Assembly (NCBI RefSeq): GCF_010092445.1 | Contig: NZ_CP048031.1 | Coordinates: forward strand, 930,001 to 994,000 | From: Shewanella sp. Arc9-LZ | GTDB lineage: Bacteria; Pseudomonadota; Gammaproteobacteria; Enterobacterales; Shewanellaceae | Reading direction: 5' to 3' | Length of the DNA stretch: 64,000 bases | In this document: in pieces, positions 35,515 through 44,951 of the stretch | Position numbering within the stretch: the first letter of the stretch is position 1 | Layout of the letters: each line of letters begins with the position of its first letter | Translations under genes and position numbers: made by a program | Notes under the pieces: generated by a model | What the model saw: only the letters and a program-made list of their open reading frames with translations | Told to the model about the DNA's origin: nothing | Databases searched by the model: none

Positions 35515-36984
35515 ATGCTGATTTTCCTCATTTGTATCGGGCTACTATTGCTCGGGTACAAGTTTTACAGCCCGTTCGTTGAGCGACAAGCAGGTATTGA
35601 CCCTAAAGTTAAAACCCCTCAAGAACGATTTAATGATGGCGTTGACTATGTACCCGTTCATCCAGTTAAAGCGTTCTTAATTCAATTTCTTAATATCGCC
35701 GGTGTCGGACCGATATTTGGGCCAATTTTAGGTGCATTATATGGCCCGATAGCACTGGTTTGGATTGTGATTGGTAATGTACTCGGTGGCGCAGTTCACG
35801 ATTACTTCTCTGGTGTAATGAGTATAAAAGAAGACGGTAAAAGTTTACCTGAAATTGCTGGCCATTATTTCAATGTGTACTTTAAAGGTGCCATGTTGAT
35901 ATTTACTGCCATGCTACTCTTCTTCGTTGGTGTAGTATTTATCATGAGCCCAGCAGGGTTGTTAAGTAACTTAGATTATTTTAAAGACACTTTTTTGAGT
36001 AATAATACCTTTTGGGTATTACTGATTTTGGGTTATTACTTTCTCGCGACTTTGTTACCAATCGATAAAATCATTACCAAACTGTATCCAGCATTTGGTT
36101 TATTAATGATTGTGATGACAACCTCTATTGCTGTTGCATTGCTAATCCATGCGCCGCAACTACCGACTATTGACAGTATCTTTGCTTATTTTGATCATAG
36201 CCATTATAACAATGACTTATTAGAGCCGAACCCAAGTGGGCTACCTGTATGGCCATTATTGTTTGTCACTATTACCTGTGGCGCAATCAGTGGATTCCAT
36301 TCAACTCAAGCACCGATTATGGCGCGTTGTTTAACTAACGAAAAATACATTCGTCCAGTTTACTATGGTGCCATGGTAGCAGAAGGTGTCGTGGCATGTG
36401 TGTGGGCTACTGCAGGTATCGCAGCTTTCCCTGGTGGTTATATCGAACTTAAGAGTGTTCTCGATATAGGCGGTCCTGGTATGGTTGTTAACCAAGTGGC
36501 GACCACTTACCTAGGTGTAGCAGGTGGTGTTATGGCGATTATCGCGGTTGCGGTTTTCCCTATTACCTCTGGTGACACTGCGTTTAGAGCATTACGTTTA
36601 ACTATTATCGATGCGTTTAAAATTCCGCAAAGTGTCAGAAACCGTTTACTGGTTGCCATTCCGATTCTGATTATTGCTTATTTTATGACTAAGATTGACT
36701 TCACCCTAATCTGGCGTTATTTCGCATTCTCAAATATGTTGCTCTCAACTAGCGTATTGTGGCTTGCGACTAAGTATTTGTTTGATCGTGGTACCTTCCA
36801 TTGGATTGTCAGCATTCCAGCGATTATTGGTACTTGTGTGACTGTGTCGTACATCATGACCGCAGGTATTGGTTTTGGTTTGCCGCAACAGCTGAGCCAG
36901 CCAGTGGGTATTGTTGTAGGTGTAATATGTCTTATTGCGCTGATTATTGCGCACAATAAACGCAAAGTGATTACTACTCAGTAA
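35515..36984 (+). CDS. CstA-family carbon-starvation/peptide-pyruvate transporter
   Basis: An inner-membrane protein of about 489 residues with some 13-14 helices. CstA-family motifs are YGPIALVWIVIGNVLGGAVHDYFSG near residue 90 and ISGFHSTQAPIMARCL in the middle. It is shorter than E. coli CstA (about 700 residues) and belongs to the compact form of the family. CstA/BtsT proteins import peptides or pyruvate during starvation. I use the ATG at 35515; an in-frame TTG at 35500 is possible. A strong terminator follows. Confidence 0.87.
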   Translation: MLIFLICIGLLLLGYKFYSPFVERQAGIDPKVKTPQERFNDGVDYVPVHPVKAFLIQFLNIAGVGPIFGPILGALYGPIALVWIVIGNVLGGAVHDYFSGVMSIKEDGKSLPEIAGHYFNVYFKGAMLIFTAMLLFFVGVVFIMSPAGLLSNLDYFKDTFLSNNTFWVLLILGYYFLATLLPIDKIITKLYPAFGLLMIVMTTSIAVALLIHAPQLPTIDSIFAYFDHSHYNNDLLEPNPSGLPVWPLLFVTITCGAISGFHSTQAPIMARCLTNEKYIRPVYYGAMVAEGVVACVWATAGIAAFPGGYIELKSVLDIGGPGMVVNQVATTYLGVAGGVMAIIAVAVFPITSGDTAFRALRLTIIDAFKIPQSVRNRLLVAIPILIIAYFMTKIDFTLIWRYFAFSNMLLSTSVLWLATKYLFDRGTFHWIVSIPAIIGTCVTVSYIMTAGIGFGLPQQLSQPVGIVVGVICLIALIIAHNKRKVITTQ

Positions 36985-37014
36985 GTTAATGATTGTGGTA
37001 ATTGTTAGTTAATT

Positions 37015-37041
37015 AAAGGGCTGCATTGTGCAGCCCTTTTT
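37015..37041. terminator. Terminator between convergent CstA-like and polyferredoxin genes
   Basis: AAAGGGCTGCA (37015-37025) pairs perfectly with 37029-37039 around a TTG loop, followed by T residues and preceded by A residues, so it may act in both directions. Confidence 0.9.
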
Positions 37042-37063
37042 GTTGCCTATTTGAAACCGTAAA

Positions 37064-38278
37064 CTAATGACCAATACGGTCCAGTTTCTGAATCAGTTCT
37101 ATTTTTATATCGTTAGGTGTTTGACTGTGCCAGTAGCCACTTACGTAAGCAAACAGCGGTAACATAAACATAATAGTCAGTAACACAATGAGTAACCCTC
37201 TGGCAGAAAGCGGAATGCCATTACGAGTGCTAAATTGCAACGCCTGTTTTTTAGGGCAAGCAGACACACAACGCATGCAAGCTTGGCATTCGTCTGAGTG
37301 GATATTTTTTTGAGTATGCACCGATATATTGGCAGGACAAGCACGGGTGCACTTATCACAACTCATGCCTTTAGTTTCAATTAAACAATGCTGAGTATTA
37401 CGGCGAATTTTAAACGGACTTAGAAAACTTACAATACCTAGCAATGCGCCATAAGGGCAAATGTAACGGCAAAAACCTTGGCGACGCCATGCTGCTAAGG
37501 CAAAGATCATTCCAAAACCGATTAAGGCAACCATTGATGGCATCATAAAAAATACTGCCATTTTTAAGTCAGCCACTTTGTGGTAATTACCTGATAGGTA
37601 GTGTGGAATGCTTGCAGATGGCATAGAAATAACCAAATAAAGCAGTGCCGCTAATAATAGGTATTTAACCATTCTGAGTGGCCAGTCTACCCACGCAGGC
37701 GGTAATAACTCTGCGTGAATAACACGTTTTCTCAGTTTATAAAGATACTCACCGGCTAATCCTAACGGACAAGCCCAACCACAAAATGCTCGTTTACACA
37801 CTACACCAGTGATCAATACGACACATAACATCACTACCGCAGCAGGGTGGTTTTGATCCCACAGTCCGAGAGTTAAAATAGCTTTGAGCTCTATGCCGCC
37901 CGCAATAGGTAAAAATGCATCACCGACATCCGGTCTCATTAACCAGGGGGTTTCTCCGGCATACAATAATCCTGCATTGATGGCATATTGCACGCCAACC
38001 AATAACATCGAAAGGGCAAAGAAATGTTGGCAAATCTCACGTACAGCATTGGGTCTGCCTTCTGCATTGGCAAACGCAGGTTGATATTGCCCTATTGCGG
38101 TAACAACTAATACCGCGCCCAACAATATAAGTAAAAGTGGCCAGAAAAAGCTAGCAAGAGTCGCGCCGAGCAATAATGCCCCGCTGACCAATGCGCCCCA
38201 TTTTTTGCCACCCCAATACAGTAAGCTGGTGCTATATACCAAGGCTAGCATTAAAGTGATTGATTCAATTGTACTCAT
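37064..38278 (-). CDS. NapH/NosR-like membrane polyferredoxin
   Basis: 404 residues with about eight hydrophobic segments and four Cys clusters. CGWACPLG and CRYICPYGALLG are the NapH-type motifs after membrane helices. CDKCTRACP and CQACMRCVSACP, around residues 315-350, form two [4Fe-4S] clusters of ferredoxin type on the cytoplasmic side. Such proteins carry electrons from quinol or ferredoxin to a partner. No nap, nos or rnf gene is adjacent, so the partner is unknown. It is a single gene convergent with the CstA-like one. Confidence 0.85.
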   Translation of the reverse strand: MSTIESITLMLALVYSTSLLYWGGKKWGALVSGALLLGATLASFFWPLLLILLGAVLVVTAIGQYQPAFANAEGRPNAVREICQHFFALSMLLVGVQYAINAGLLYAGETPWLMRPDVGDAFLPIAGGIELKAILTLGLWDQNHPAAVVMLCVVLITGVVCKRAFCGWACPLGLAGEYLYKLRKRVIHAELLPPAWVDWPLRMVKYLLLAALLYLVISMPSASIPHYLSGNYHKVADLKMAVFFMMPSMVALIGFGMIFALAAWRRQGFCRYICPYGALLGIVSFLSPFKIRRNTQHCLIETKGMSCDKCTRACPANISVHTQKNIHSDECQACMRCVSACPKKQALQFSTRNGIPLSARGLLIVLLTIMFMLPLFAYVSGYWHSQTPNDIKIELIQKLDRIGH

Positions 38279-38399
38279 AGAGGATGCCTACAGTGTTTTA
38301 TTTTCTATCAATAATGATAAAAGTTCTGCTTAAGGGCTAATGTGAGAGGAGTCACCAAAGCCAATAATTGATTTCTAAATATATGATCTACATTGATTT

Positions 38400-38416
38400 G
38401 TTTACTTTATGTAAAC
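38400..38416. promoter_or_regulatory. Perfect palindrome between divergent genes
   Basis: GTTTAC-TTTAT-GTAAAC lies midway between the polyferredoxin and M14-peptidase genes. It has the shape of a dimeric repressor or activator site; I cannot name the protein. Confidence 0.45.
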
Positions 38417-38523
38417 ATTGTTAAGCAGTGTGTGAACTAAGTGTTTTCACTCTGTTGTCATTAACTTGTCTTAATTACTGGTTACCTTATTAAGATCATT
38501 TTTGTGACCGTAAAAAGTGGCTA

Positions 38524-39543
38524 ATGGCTAAGTTTTCTTTTGAGCATTCTTTCGAGATCGACACCTTAAAGCGCTTAATTGCCCAGCATCAGCATCAATT
38601 TAGGCATAAGTCCCTGGCGAATTTATATTATCGTGGTGAAAAATTATCGGTAACCGCCATTGAGCTTGGGCAACAACAGCAACCTTGCCCTACGGTGTTA
38701 TTTGTTGGTGGGGTGCATGGTGTGGAGCGTATTGGTGCACAAGTGGTGTTGGCCTTTTTAGACAGCTTACTCAATCGACTACCTTGGGATACTCATTTAC
38801 AGCAATTACTCAAACACGTGCGTCTAGCTTTTGTACCTGTGGTGAATCCGGTAGGCTTTTTGCGTGGTAGCCGAGGCAATGGCAACAATGTTGATTTAAT
38901 GCGTAATGCACCGATTGATTCAGACGAAGACGTGACCTTTCTTGTTGGCGGTCATCGACTCTCGCCGCGCTTGCCTTGGTACCGTGGTCAAAATGGCATG
39001 GAGCTAGAAACCCAAGCATTAGTAAACTATGTGCAACAATTACAGCAACAAAGTAGCAGTGTTATTGCCTTAGATGCTCATTCTGGTTTTGGTTTGCTAG
39101 ACCATCTGTGGTTTCCTCATGCGCATACTCGGCAACCGTTTTCCGGCATAGGTTATATTTATCATTTAATGCAATTATTCGAAAAGGGTTACCCTCACCA
39201 CGGCCATTATCGGTTAGCGCCACAAAGTCATTTTTATCGGACTCATGGCGATATTTGGGATTACTTAGTGGCGAGTAATATCAGCGAAAAACCGTTTATT
39301 CCATTAACGTTAGAAATGGGCTCGTGGGCTTGGGTGCGTAAAAATCCGCGTCAGCTATTTAATTTTCCCGGTTATTTTAATCCCCAGAAAACACACCGAC
39401 ATCAACGCATTTTACGACGTCACGTGGTATTAATGCAGTTCCTTATCGATGCGGCTTATGCGCAAATTATTGAACAAATCAAACCTAAACAGCTGACACA
39501 ATTAACTCAACAAGCCAATCGCTTTTGGTCTAAAAAAGGCTAA
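38524..39543 (+). CDS. M14-family zinc carboxypeptidase-like protein
   Basis: 339 residues, cytoplasmic. Zinc ligands are visible as His65-Gly-Val-Glu68 in GGVHGVERIG and a later His in LDAHSGFG. NGNNVDLMRN corresponds to the substrate-binding Asn-Arg pair, and LTLEMGSW holds the probable catalytic Glu. This is the M14 peptidase/succinylglutamate desuccinylase fold. The substrate could be a peptidoglycan peptide or a small amide. It is followed after 43 bases by an alpha/beta hydrolase gene. Confidence 0.82.
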   Translation: MAKFSFEHSFEIDTLKRLIAQHQHQFRHKSLANLYYRGEKLSVTAIELGQQQQPCPTVLFVGGVHGVERIGAQVVLAFLDSLLNRLPWDTHLQQLLKHVRLAFVPVVNPVGFLRGSRGNGNNVDLMRNAPIDSDEDVTFLVGGHRLSPRLPWYRGQNGMELETQALVNYVQQLQQQSSSVIALDAHSGFGLLDHLWFPHAHTRQPFSGIGYIYHLMQLFEKGYPHHGHYRLAPQSHFYRTHGDIWDYLVASNISEKPFIPLTLEMGSWAWVRKNPRQLFNFPGYFNPQKTHRHQRILRRHVVLMQFLIDAAYAQIIEQIKPKQLTQLTQQANRFWSKKG

Positions 39544-39554
39544 ACGAGATTATG

Positions 39555-39584
39555 TGAGGATAAATGAGGATAAATGAGGATAAG
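39555..39584 (+). repeat. Triplicated ribosome-binding site
   Basis: TGAGGATAAA, TGAGGATAAA and TGAGGATAAG follow each other at 39555, 39565 and 39575. Each contains a Shine-Dalgarno-like GAGGA; only the last is properly spaced (about 7 bases) from the ATG at 39587. Confidence 0.85.
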
Positions 39585-39586
39585 CA

Positions 39587-40381
39587 ATGACCACCTTAGT
39601 TTTGCTTAGAGGATTAATGCGCGACAGCCGCCATTGGTATGGTTTTGATCAGCGTTTAGCTCAACACTCGGTCAATGTTATTAGCGTCGATTTACCGGGT
39701 AATGGTCTGTTAGTCAATCAGCCTAGCCCAGATAAAATGCAAGACTATTGTGATGCTGTGTGGCAACAAATCGATGCCGCATTACTAAAGCAGGGCATGC
39801 TGCCAAGCCAAGTTAAATTGGTATTAGTGGGGTTGTCTATGGGAGGTATGCTGGCGCTAGCGATGGCGGCGCAGTGTCGCTCGCGAGTGCAGCATGTGGT
39901 GTTAATTAACAGCAGTGCGGCCAACTTGTCAGCTTGGTATAAACGGTTCCAATGTTTTGGGTTAATGACGTCATTGGTCGTTGTGTTCGCTAGGGCTTTA
40001 CGCGCCAGCTTGTCGAATCAAGTGGATAATGACAAAAGCTATTGGCTCGAGGCAACAGTATTAGATTTTACCAGCAGGCATTTGGGTCAAAGTCTTGAAG
40101 TGATTAATGCCTGGAGCATACTGAGATTGCAATGCCATACATCATTTATTAATGGATTACGCCAATTGTACGCCTCAGCCCGTTTTCACAGTCCTATATT
40201 GAATGACATACCGGTTAGCGTGATTGTCGCTAATCAAGATAAGTTAGCTCATCCAAAATGTAGCGAACAGTTAGCGGTATTTTATCAAACACAACTACAT
40301 AAAATAGATGATTGCGGCCACGATGCCAGCCTTGATCAACCACAACAATTACAACAACTATTGCTGGATATTATTCGTTAG
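39587..40381 (+). CDS. Alpha/beta hydrolase
   Basis: 264 residues. The nucleophile elbow is GLSMGGML (Ser near residue 87), the oxyanion region is LLRGLMRDSRHW, and the catalytic acid and His appear as VIVANQDKLAHP and DCGHDASLDQP. It is soluble. The family includes esterases and lipases; the substrate is unknown. It probably forms a pair with the M14 peptidase gene. Its stop codon lies inside the first unit of a tandem repeat. Confidence 0.85.
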   Translation: MTTLVLLRGLMRDSRHWYGFDQRLAQHSVNVISVDLPGNGLLVNQPSPDKMQDYCDAVWQQIDAALLKQGMLPSQVKLVLVGLSMGGMLALAMAAQCRSRVQHVVLINSSAANLSAWYKRFQCFGLMTSLVVVFARALRASLSNQVDNDKSYWLEATVLDFTSRHLGQSLEVINAWSILRLQCHTSFINGLRQLYASARFHSPILNDIPVSVIVANQDKLAHPKCSEQLAVFYQTQLHKIDDCGHDASLDQPQQLQQLLLDIIR

Positions 40382-40455
40382 GGATTATTCGTTAGGGATT
40401 ATTCATTAGGGCATATTCATTAGAGCTTATTCGCTAGAGCTTATTCATTAGGACG
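40371..40455. repeat. Six copies of a 14-bp repeat beginning in the hydrolase stop region
   Basis: TTATTCGTTAGGGA at 40371-40384 includes the hydrolase stop codon. It is copied exactly at 40385-40398 and in diverging form four more times to about 40455, for example TATTCATTAGAGCT. Confidence 0.8.
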
Positions 40456-40577
40456 GTTCCATCAGGGGTCATAGAATATTGCTTCTCGAATAGAAAGTAC
40501 TGAGTCGAGAGTACTAAATTGAGAGTGCAAAATAGAAATTACTTAGTAGCGATTAGTCATTCATTGATTCCGTCACT

Positions 40578-41477
40578 CTAGCTTGCTTGCCATTTTTTAA
40601 TGTCTTGCTGCCAAGCATTGGCGGTAAAGTCGATAAAGGCTCTGACGACCGTTTGCTGATAACTGCGTGACAAATAGACCGCCCATAAGGTTTTTCCTGG
40701 CGCGGTAGTATTGGGCAGCACTTCGGTTAACTCACCTCGTTTAAGATAATGGTTGGCTAAATCGGTTGGCAAACACACTATACCGTTGCCACGAAGTGCC
40801 GCATTGATCAATACGCCCATGTCGTTGGCTTGTAAATTGCCGCTCACATCCAATAAATAAGGCTGTGAATCGGCAATAATTTCCCAGTGTTGCTGACTAG
40901 AGTGGCGCAAACAGTTGTGTTGCAATAAGTCGTTAGCCGACACAATGGCCGTATTTTTGGCGAGATAGTCAGGGGAGGCGCAAATGACACTGTCGATATG
41001 CATTAAGCGTCTGGCGATTAAGCTTTCATCAGGCTGGTGGGTGTAACGCAGGGCGATATCGACTCTGTCATTCACCAGTTGCGAGACATTATCCGACAGT
41101 AACAATTGAATATTCACTTGCGGATGTTGTTGGCAAAAAGCCTCAACCACGTCATACAGTTTTTGTTGCCCAAGGCCAATGGGCGAAGCGATACGGATAG
41201 TGCCCACTAGTTCGTTATTATGACTAATTGCACGGCTTTCCATGGCGGTGACTTCACTTAAAATACGCTGGCAGTAATTAAGTGCTTCTTCGCCCTGTAA
41301 GGTTAGGCTTACTCGGCGAGTGGTGCGGTGTAATAATCGTAACGCTAACCACTGTTCAACTTCTTTAATGTGCCGTGATACTTGTAAACGGCTTAAACCG
41401 AGTTGCTCAGCGGCTTGGGTAAAGCTGCCACAACTGGCCACTTCAACAAAGCTGCGCATAGCAGATATTTTGTCCAT
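40578..41477 (-). CDS. LysR-family transcriptional regulator (CrgA-like)
   Basis: 299 residues. The helix-turn-helix (MRSFVEVASCGSFTQAAEQLGLSRLQVSRHIKEVE) and the following LHRTTRRVSLTLQG are typical of the large CrgA/DsdC-like branch. The effector domain carries DIALRYTHQPDESLIARRL. It lies just downstream of the photolyase operon on the same strand (28 bases after that operon's last gene begins), so the two are not necessarily linked. Target unknown. Confidence 0.88.
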   Translation of the reverse strand: MDKISAMRSFVEVASCGSFTQAAEQLGLSRLQVSRHIKEVEQWLALRLLHRTTRRVSLTLQGEEALNYCQRILSEVTAMESRAISHNNELVGTIRIASPIGLGQQKLYDVVEAFCQQHPQVNIQLLLSDNVSQLVNDRVDIALRYTHQPDESLIARRLMHIDSVICASPDYLAKNTAIVSANDLLQHNCLRHSSQQHWEIIADSQPYLLDVSGNLQANDMGVLINAALRGNGIVCLPTDLANHYLKRGELTEVLPNTTAPGKTLWAVYLSRSYQQTVVRAFIDFTANAWQQDIKKWQAS

Positions 41478-41505
41478 AAGATTATCCTATCGCGACAGTT
41501 AAAGG

Positions 41506-43092
41506 TTATAAGCTTTCTATATTTTCCAATAAATTATCGGCTTTGTTAATAATGGCTTGTTGCGTTTGACTGTCCATTTTTTGCCAGTTTTTATATACCA
41601 TTGCCATGCGAGGGTTACGTTTAAATTGGTCTTGATGGCGTTGAATAAAATGCCAATATAAACTGTTGAATGGGCAGGCGTTATGTTCTGTCTTAAGTTT
41701 GACATTGTAATGGCAGGTTTTGCAATAGTCGCTCATTTTATTCAAATAGTTACCGCTGGCGGCATAGGGTTTTGTGGCCACAATTCCGCCGTCGGCAAAT
41801 TGGGTCATTCCGCGCGTATTGGGCATTTCGACCCACTCGATGGCATCAATGTAAATGCCTAAATACCAGTGGTCGACTTCATCTGGATTGATACCCGCGA
41901 GTAAACTAAAGCAGCCAGTCACCATCAATCTTTGAATATGGTGGGCATAGGCATAATCGAGCGACTGTTTTATGGCGTGGTGCATGCAATTCATCTTGGT
42001 GTTGGCGGTCCAAAAATACCCTGGCAGCGGCCGCTGTGCTTGTAAGGCATTTTTAGTGGCGTAGTTGGGCATATTGCACCAATAAATACCGCGGACATAT
42101 TCACGCCAGCCAAGTATTTGCCTAACAAAACCTTCAACTTGAGCCAGTGAAATATCATGTTGATGCGCTTGCCAATGCGCGATGACTTTATTAATCACTT
42201 CACTGGGGGAAATAATTTTAGCGTTAAGCGCAAACGATAGCCTTGAATGATATAAGCTCCAATCCGCACGGCTATTTTCGGTCATCGCATCTTGGAAATG
42301 ACCAAAGCGGATCAATAAATGCTGGCAAAAAAAGTCGAGTAACTCACGCGATTGGCGTCGATTTACTGGCCATAATAATTGGCTTTCTGCCTTACCTATG
42401 GTGTTGATGTTATGGCGCTTAAGGCGGGCTAAAATATCACTGACATCGTTAGCAAATACCAAGGGCGCAGGAACATCAGCAAGGTCATTCTTTTTAAAGC
42501 TCGCACGGTTTTGCTGGTCAAAATTCCATTGGCCACCTAATGGTTCACCCTCTTGCATTAATACATTAAAGCGTTTGCGCATGCGTCGATAAAAAAACTC
42601 CATTTTCACATGTTTATTCGGTGTAAATTCGCGCTGAATATCGTCAAATGGCAGTAAGAAATGTTCTGTGTCATAGCTGTTTTTACTTACCTTTGGCAGT
42701 GCGAGTTCACTCAATTGTTGCGCTAAGCGATATTCATCAGGCTGTTGATATTCAAATATCGTCAGTTGCTGGGTTGTGGTGATATTTTCAAGTAATGCAG
42801 GGAGATCTGCATAGTGCTGGGTGTCATCTAATGTTAGGTACATCACTTGATGACCACTCTTGGCTAAGGCCTGTGCAAATTGCGCCATAGAGGCAAAAAA
42901 GGCGCAGACCTTTTGCACATGATGAGTGACGTAGTTTGCTTCTTGTCCCAACTCGGCAATCAAATACACCACATTAGGATCGACTTGTTTAAACCAGGAG
43001 TGTGACGCATTAAGTTGATCGCCCAAGATGAGTCTCAATGTGCTGGTTTCTGGCAATAGTGTCGGTGAAGCATGGGTGTAAAGCGTCGTCAT
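41506..43092 (-). CDS. Photolyase-related protein, FeS-BCP/PhrB type
   Basis: A 528-residue cryptochrome/photolyase-like flavoprotein of the iron-sulfur bacterial class. The N-terminal domain begins LRLILGDQLNASHSWF, and GWREYVRGIYW, the FAD region and TGCFSLLAGINPDEVDHWY follow. Four cysteines suited to a [4Fe-4S] cluster occur in MNCMHHA, SDYCKTCHY and HNACPFNSLYWHF. The best-studied member repairs (6-4) photoproducts, so that repair is a good guess. It is third in a leftward operon after a classical photolyase and a DUF2256 protein. Confidence 0.9.
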   Translation of the reverse strand: MTTLYTHASPTLLPETSTLRLILGDQLNASHSWFKQVDPNVVYLIAELGQEANYVTHHVQKVCAFFASMAQFAQALAKSGHQVMYLTLDDTQHYADLPALLENITTTQQLTIFEYQQPDEYRLAQQLSELALPKVSKNSYDTEHFLLPFDDIQREFTPNKHVKMEFFYRRMRKRFNVLMQEGEPLGGQWNFDQQNRASFKKNDLADVPAPLVFANDVSDILARLKRHNINTIGKAESQLLWPVNRRQSRELLDFFCQHLLIRFGHFQDAMTENSRADWSLYHSRLSFALNAKIISPSEVINKVIAHWQAHQHDISLAQVEGFVRQILGWREYVRGIYWCNMPNYATKNALQAQRPLPGYFWTANTKMNCMHHAIKQSLDYAYAHHIQRLMVTGCFSLLAGINPDEVDHWYLGIYIDAIEWVEMPNTRGMTQFADGGIVATKPYAASGNYLNKMSDYCKTCHYNVKLKTEHNACPFNSLYWHFIQRHQDQFKRNPRMAMVYKNWQKMDSQTQQAIINKADNLLENIESL

Positions 43093-43103
43093 GGTGATTA
43101 CCT

Positions 43104-43244
43104 TTATTCAGATTTATGTCGGCGACAGCGTTCAGAACAATATTTAACGTTGTCCCAATCTTTGGCCCATTTTTTACGCCATGCAAAAGGGCGTTGGCAT
43201 ACCAAACAGATTTTATGGGCTAAATGTGGTTTTTTATGTGTCAT
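43104..43244 (-). CDS. DUF2256 small zinc-finger-like protein (46 aa)
   Basis: A 46-codon gene between the two photolyase genes. The product opens [16 protein letters not shown] and has Cys13-X2-Cys16 and Cys36-X3-Cys40 with Arg/Lys/Trp-rich surroundings ([14 protein letters not shown]). This is the DUF2256 pattern, which recurs beside cryptochrome/photolyase genes. It overlaps the end of the upstream photolyase by 11 bases and stops 11 bases before the next gene, so it is clearly part of the operon. It probably binds a metal; its role is unknown. Confidence 0.88.
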   Translation of the reverse strand: MTHKKPHLAHKICLVCQRPFAWRKKWAKDWDNVKYCSERCRRHKSE

Positions 43245-44748
43245 GGCGAGCCTTATTCTGTTTGGGCTTTGGGCGTACATGACGAGTTAATACCGCAACA
43301 ATATGCTGTTTAACTTGAGGTTGTTCGCGATACGACCATAAACGATCGCGGGCAGTTTGTGATGCTTGAGTTAAATCAATCATTGGCTCTGGATAGTCAC
43401 GACCTAAAATAATGTCGTTAAAAATCGCTTCCATAGGCGGTTGTTGCCAAGGTTGATGAATATACTCATTGGGTAAATTGGTGAGCTCTGGGCACCACAA
43501 TCGAATAAACTCACCGCGTGGGTCTTGGTCCTGTGACTGCTTTACGGGGTTATATAACCTTATGGTGTTAATACCTGTGACCGAGGCTTGCATTTGCAGT
43601 TGCGGATAATGGATCCCGGGTTCGAAATCGAGAAAATAATTGGCTAGCGGTAAGCTGGCATGCTGCCAGGCAATATTGAGATGGTGAGTCACAAAGCTGA
43701 CTAGCATGGCGCGCATTCTAAAGTTGATATAGCCGGTTTTTTTTAAACAACGCATACAGGCATCGATAATGGGGATCCCCGTTTGGCCGTCAGCCCAGCG
43801 TTGAATATCTTGCTGCACTTTGTCGTCGGTACGGTAGGGATAATCAACATACCCAGGGTTAACCGGGGTAAATTCCATGCTGCATTGGCTTTCAAATTTT
43901 TGCATAAAATGGCAATGCCAATGTAAACGAGACATCATCGCCAATAACGGTTTTTTCCACGCTTTATTGCTGGTTTGCACCTCGTTATAACGTGTTAATG
44001 TTGCTTGATATACCTGCTTTAGACTGATGTTTCCCCACGCTAAATAAGGCGATAAGCGTGAACAATGGGTCCGACTTAAGCTCGGGCTAGAAATACTGCG
44101 TTGATAGTCTTTACCCCGATGGGTTAAAAAACTGCTCAGTATTGTTCTGGCTGCTTTGGGGCCACCTATTTGAAACTGATCATTGTGTGCCATGATGGCA
44201 TGATCAAGAGTCGGGTCTTGATGATTATCGAGTTTTTGCAACTGACATTGTTGCCAGTTGGGGATGGCAATAGGGCTGTTCATTACTTGTTGCCAGTGCA
44301 GATCCCATGACTGACGATTTTTTCGGCCACGAACTACAGCTCCAGTAGGCGACTGCTGCCAATTAACTTGCTGTTGATTACACCAGCGAGCAACCGTTTT
44401 ATCGCGTTCAAAGCTGTTGTGTAAACCTATCTCTTGATGACTATAAATATTTTTAATTTCAAATGTTTGGGATATCTCATCCAGTAAGTCAATCATCGGC
44501 ATACTGAACATATACACCTGTCCGTTAAATCGGAGCAGTTGTTGATTCATATCTTGCAGCGACTGCCACACAAAGCGCCAATGGCGTTCATTATAATGCG
44601 AGTCAGCCAGCATAAATGGCTCAAAGGTGTAAATGAGCAAGCAGGGTAAATTGTGGTTAAATGCATCGACGAGCGGTTGATGATCAGACAAGCGCAAGTC
44701 GCGTTTAAACCAGACAATATTAATAGCTTGTTTGATTGTGTCGGGCAT
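43234..44748 (-). CDS. DNA photolyase/cryptochrome, classical FAD type
   Basis: 504 residues. The N-terminal chromophore domain begins [21 protein letters not shown]-binding helices carry [58 protein letters not shown] and [26 protein letters not shown]. These are strong family motifs, though the sequence resembles proteobacterial cryptochrome-like photolyases more than E. coli PhrB. It probably repairs cyclobutane dimers or senses blue light. It heads a three-gene light-linked operon. Confidence 0.92.
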   Translation of the reverse strand: MPDTIKQAINIVWFKRDLRLSDHQPLVDAFNHNLPCLLIYTFEPFMLADSHYNERHWRFVWQSLQDMNQQLLRFNGQVYMFSMPMIDLLDEISQTFEIKNIYSHQEIGLHNSFERDKTVARWCNQQQVNWQQSPTGAVVRGRKNRQSWDLHWQQVMNSPIAIPNWQQCQLQKLDNHQDPTLDHAIMAHNDQFQIGGPKAARTILSSFLTHRGKDYQRSISSPSLSRTHCSRLSPYLAWGNISLKQVYQATLTRYNEVQTSNKAWKKPLLAMMSRLHWHCHFMQKFESQCSMEFTPVNPGYVDYPYRTDDKVQQDIQRWADGQTGIPIIDACMRCLKKTGYINFRMRAMLVSFVTHHLNIAWQHASLPLANYFLDFEPGIHYPQLQMQASVTGINTIRLYNPVKQSQDQDPRGEFIRLWCPELTNLPNEYIHQPWQQPPMEAIFNDIILGRDYPEPMIDLTQASQTARDRLWSYREQPQVKQHIVAVLTRHVRPKPKQNKARHDT

Positions 44749-44951
44749 GGCGCCAAAATCTCATGATGAATGAGCCATTAGATACGCACTAGCCTGCGGT
44801 TTAGATTGCTTTTAAGGACACAATTACGTAATGATTTTACATCTTACTTTGTATCTTTAAATGAAACAATTAAGCGCAATTATCGATATTTATCTCTAAA
44901 AGATTACCCACTACACTAGCTCTATTGATAATTAATAGAGCGAGACACAAA

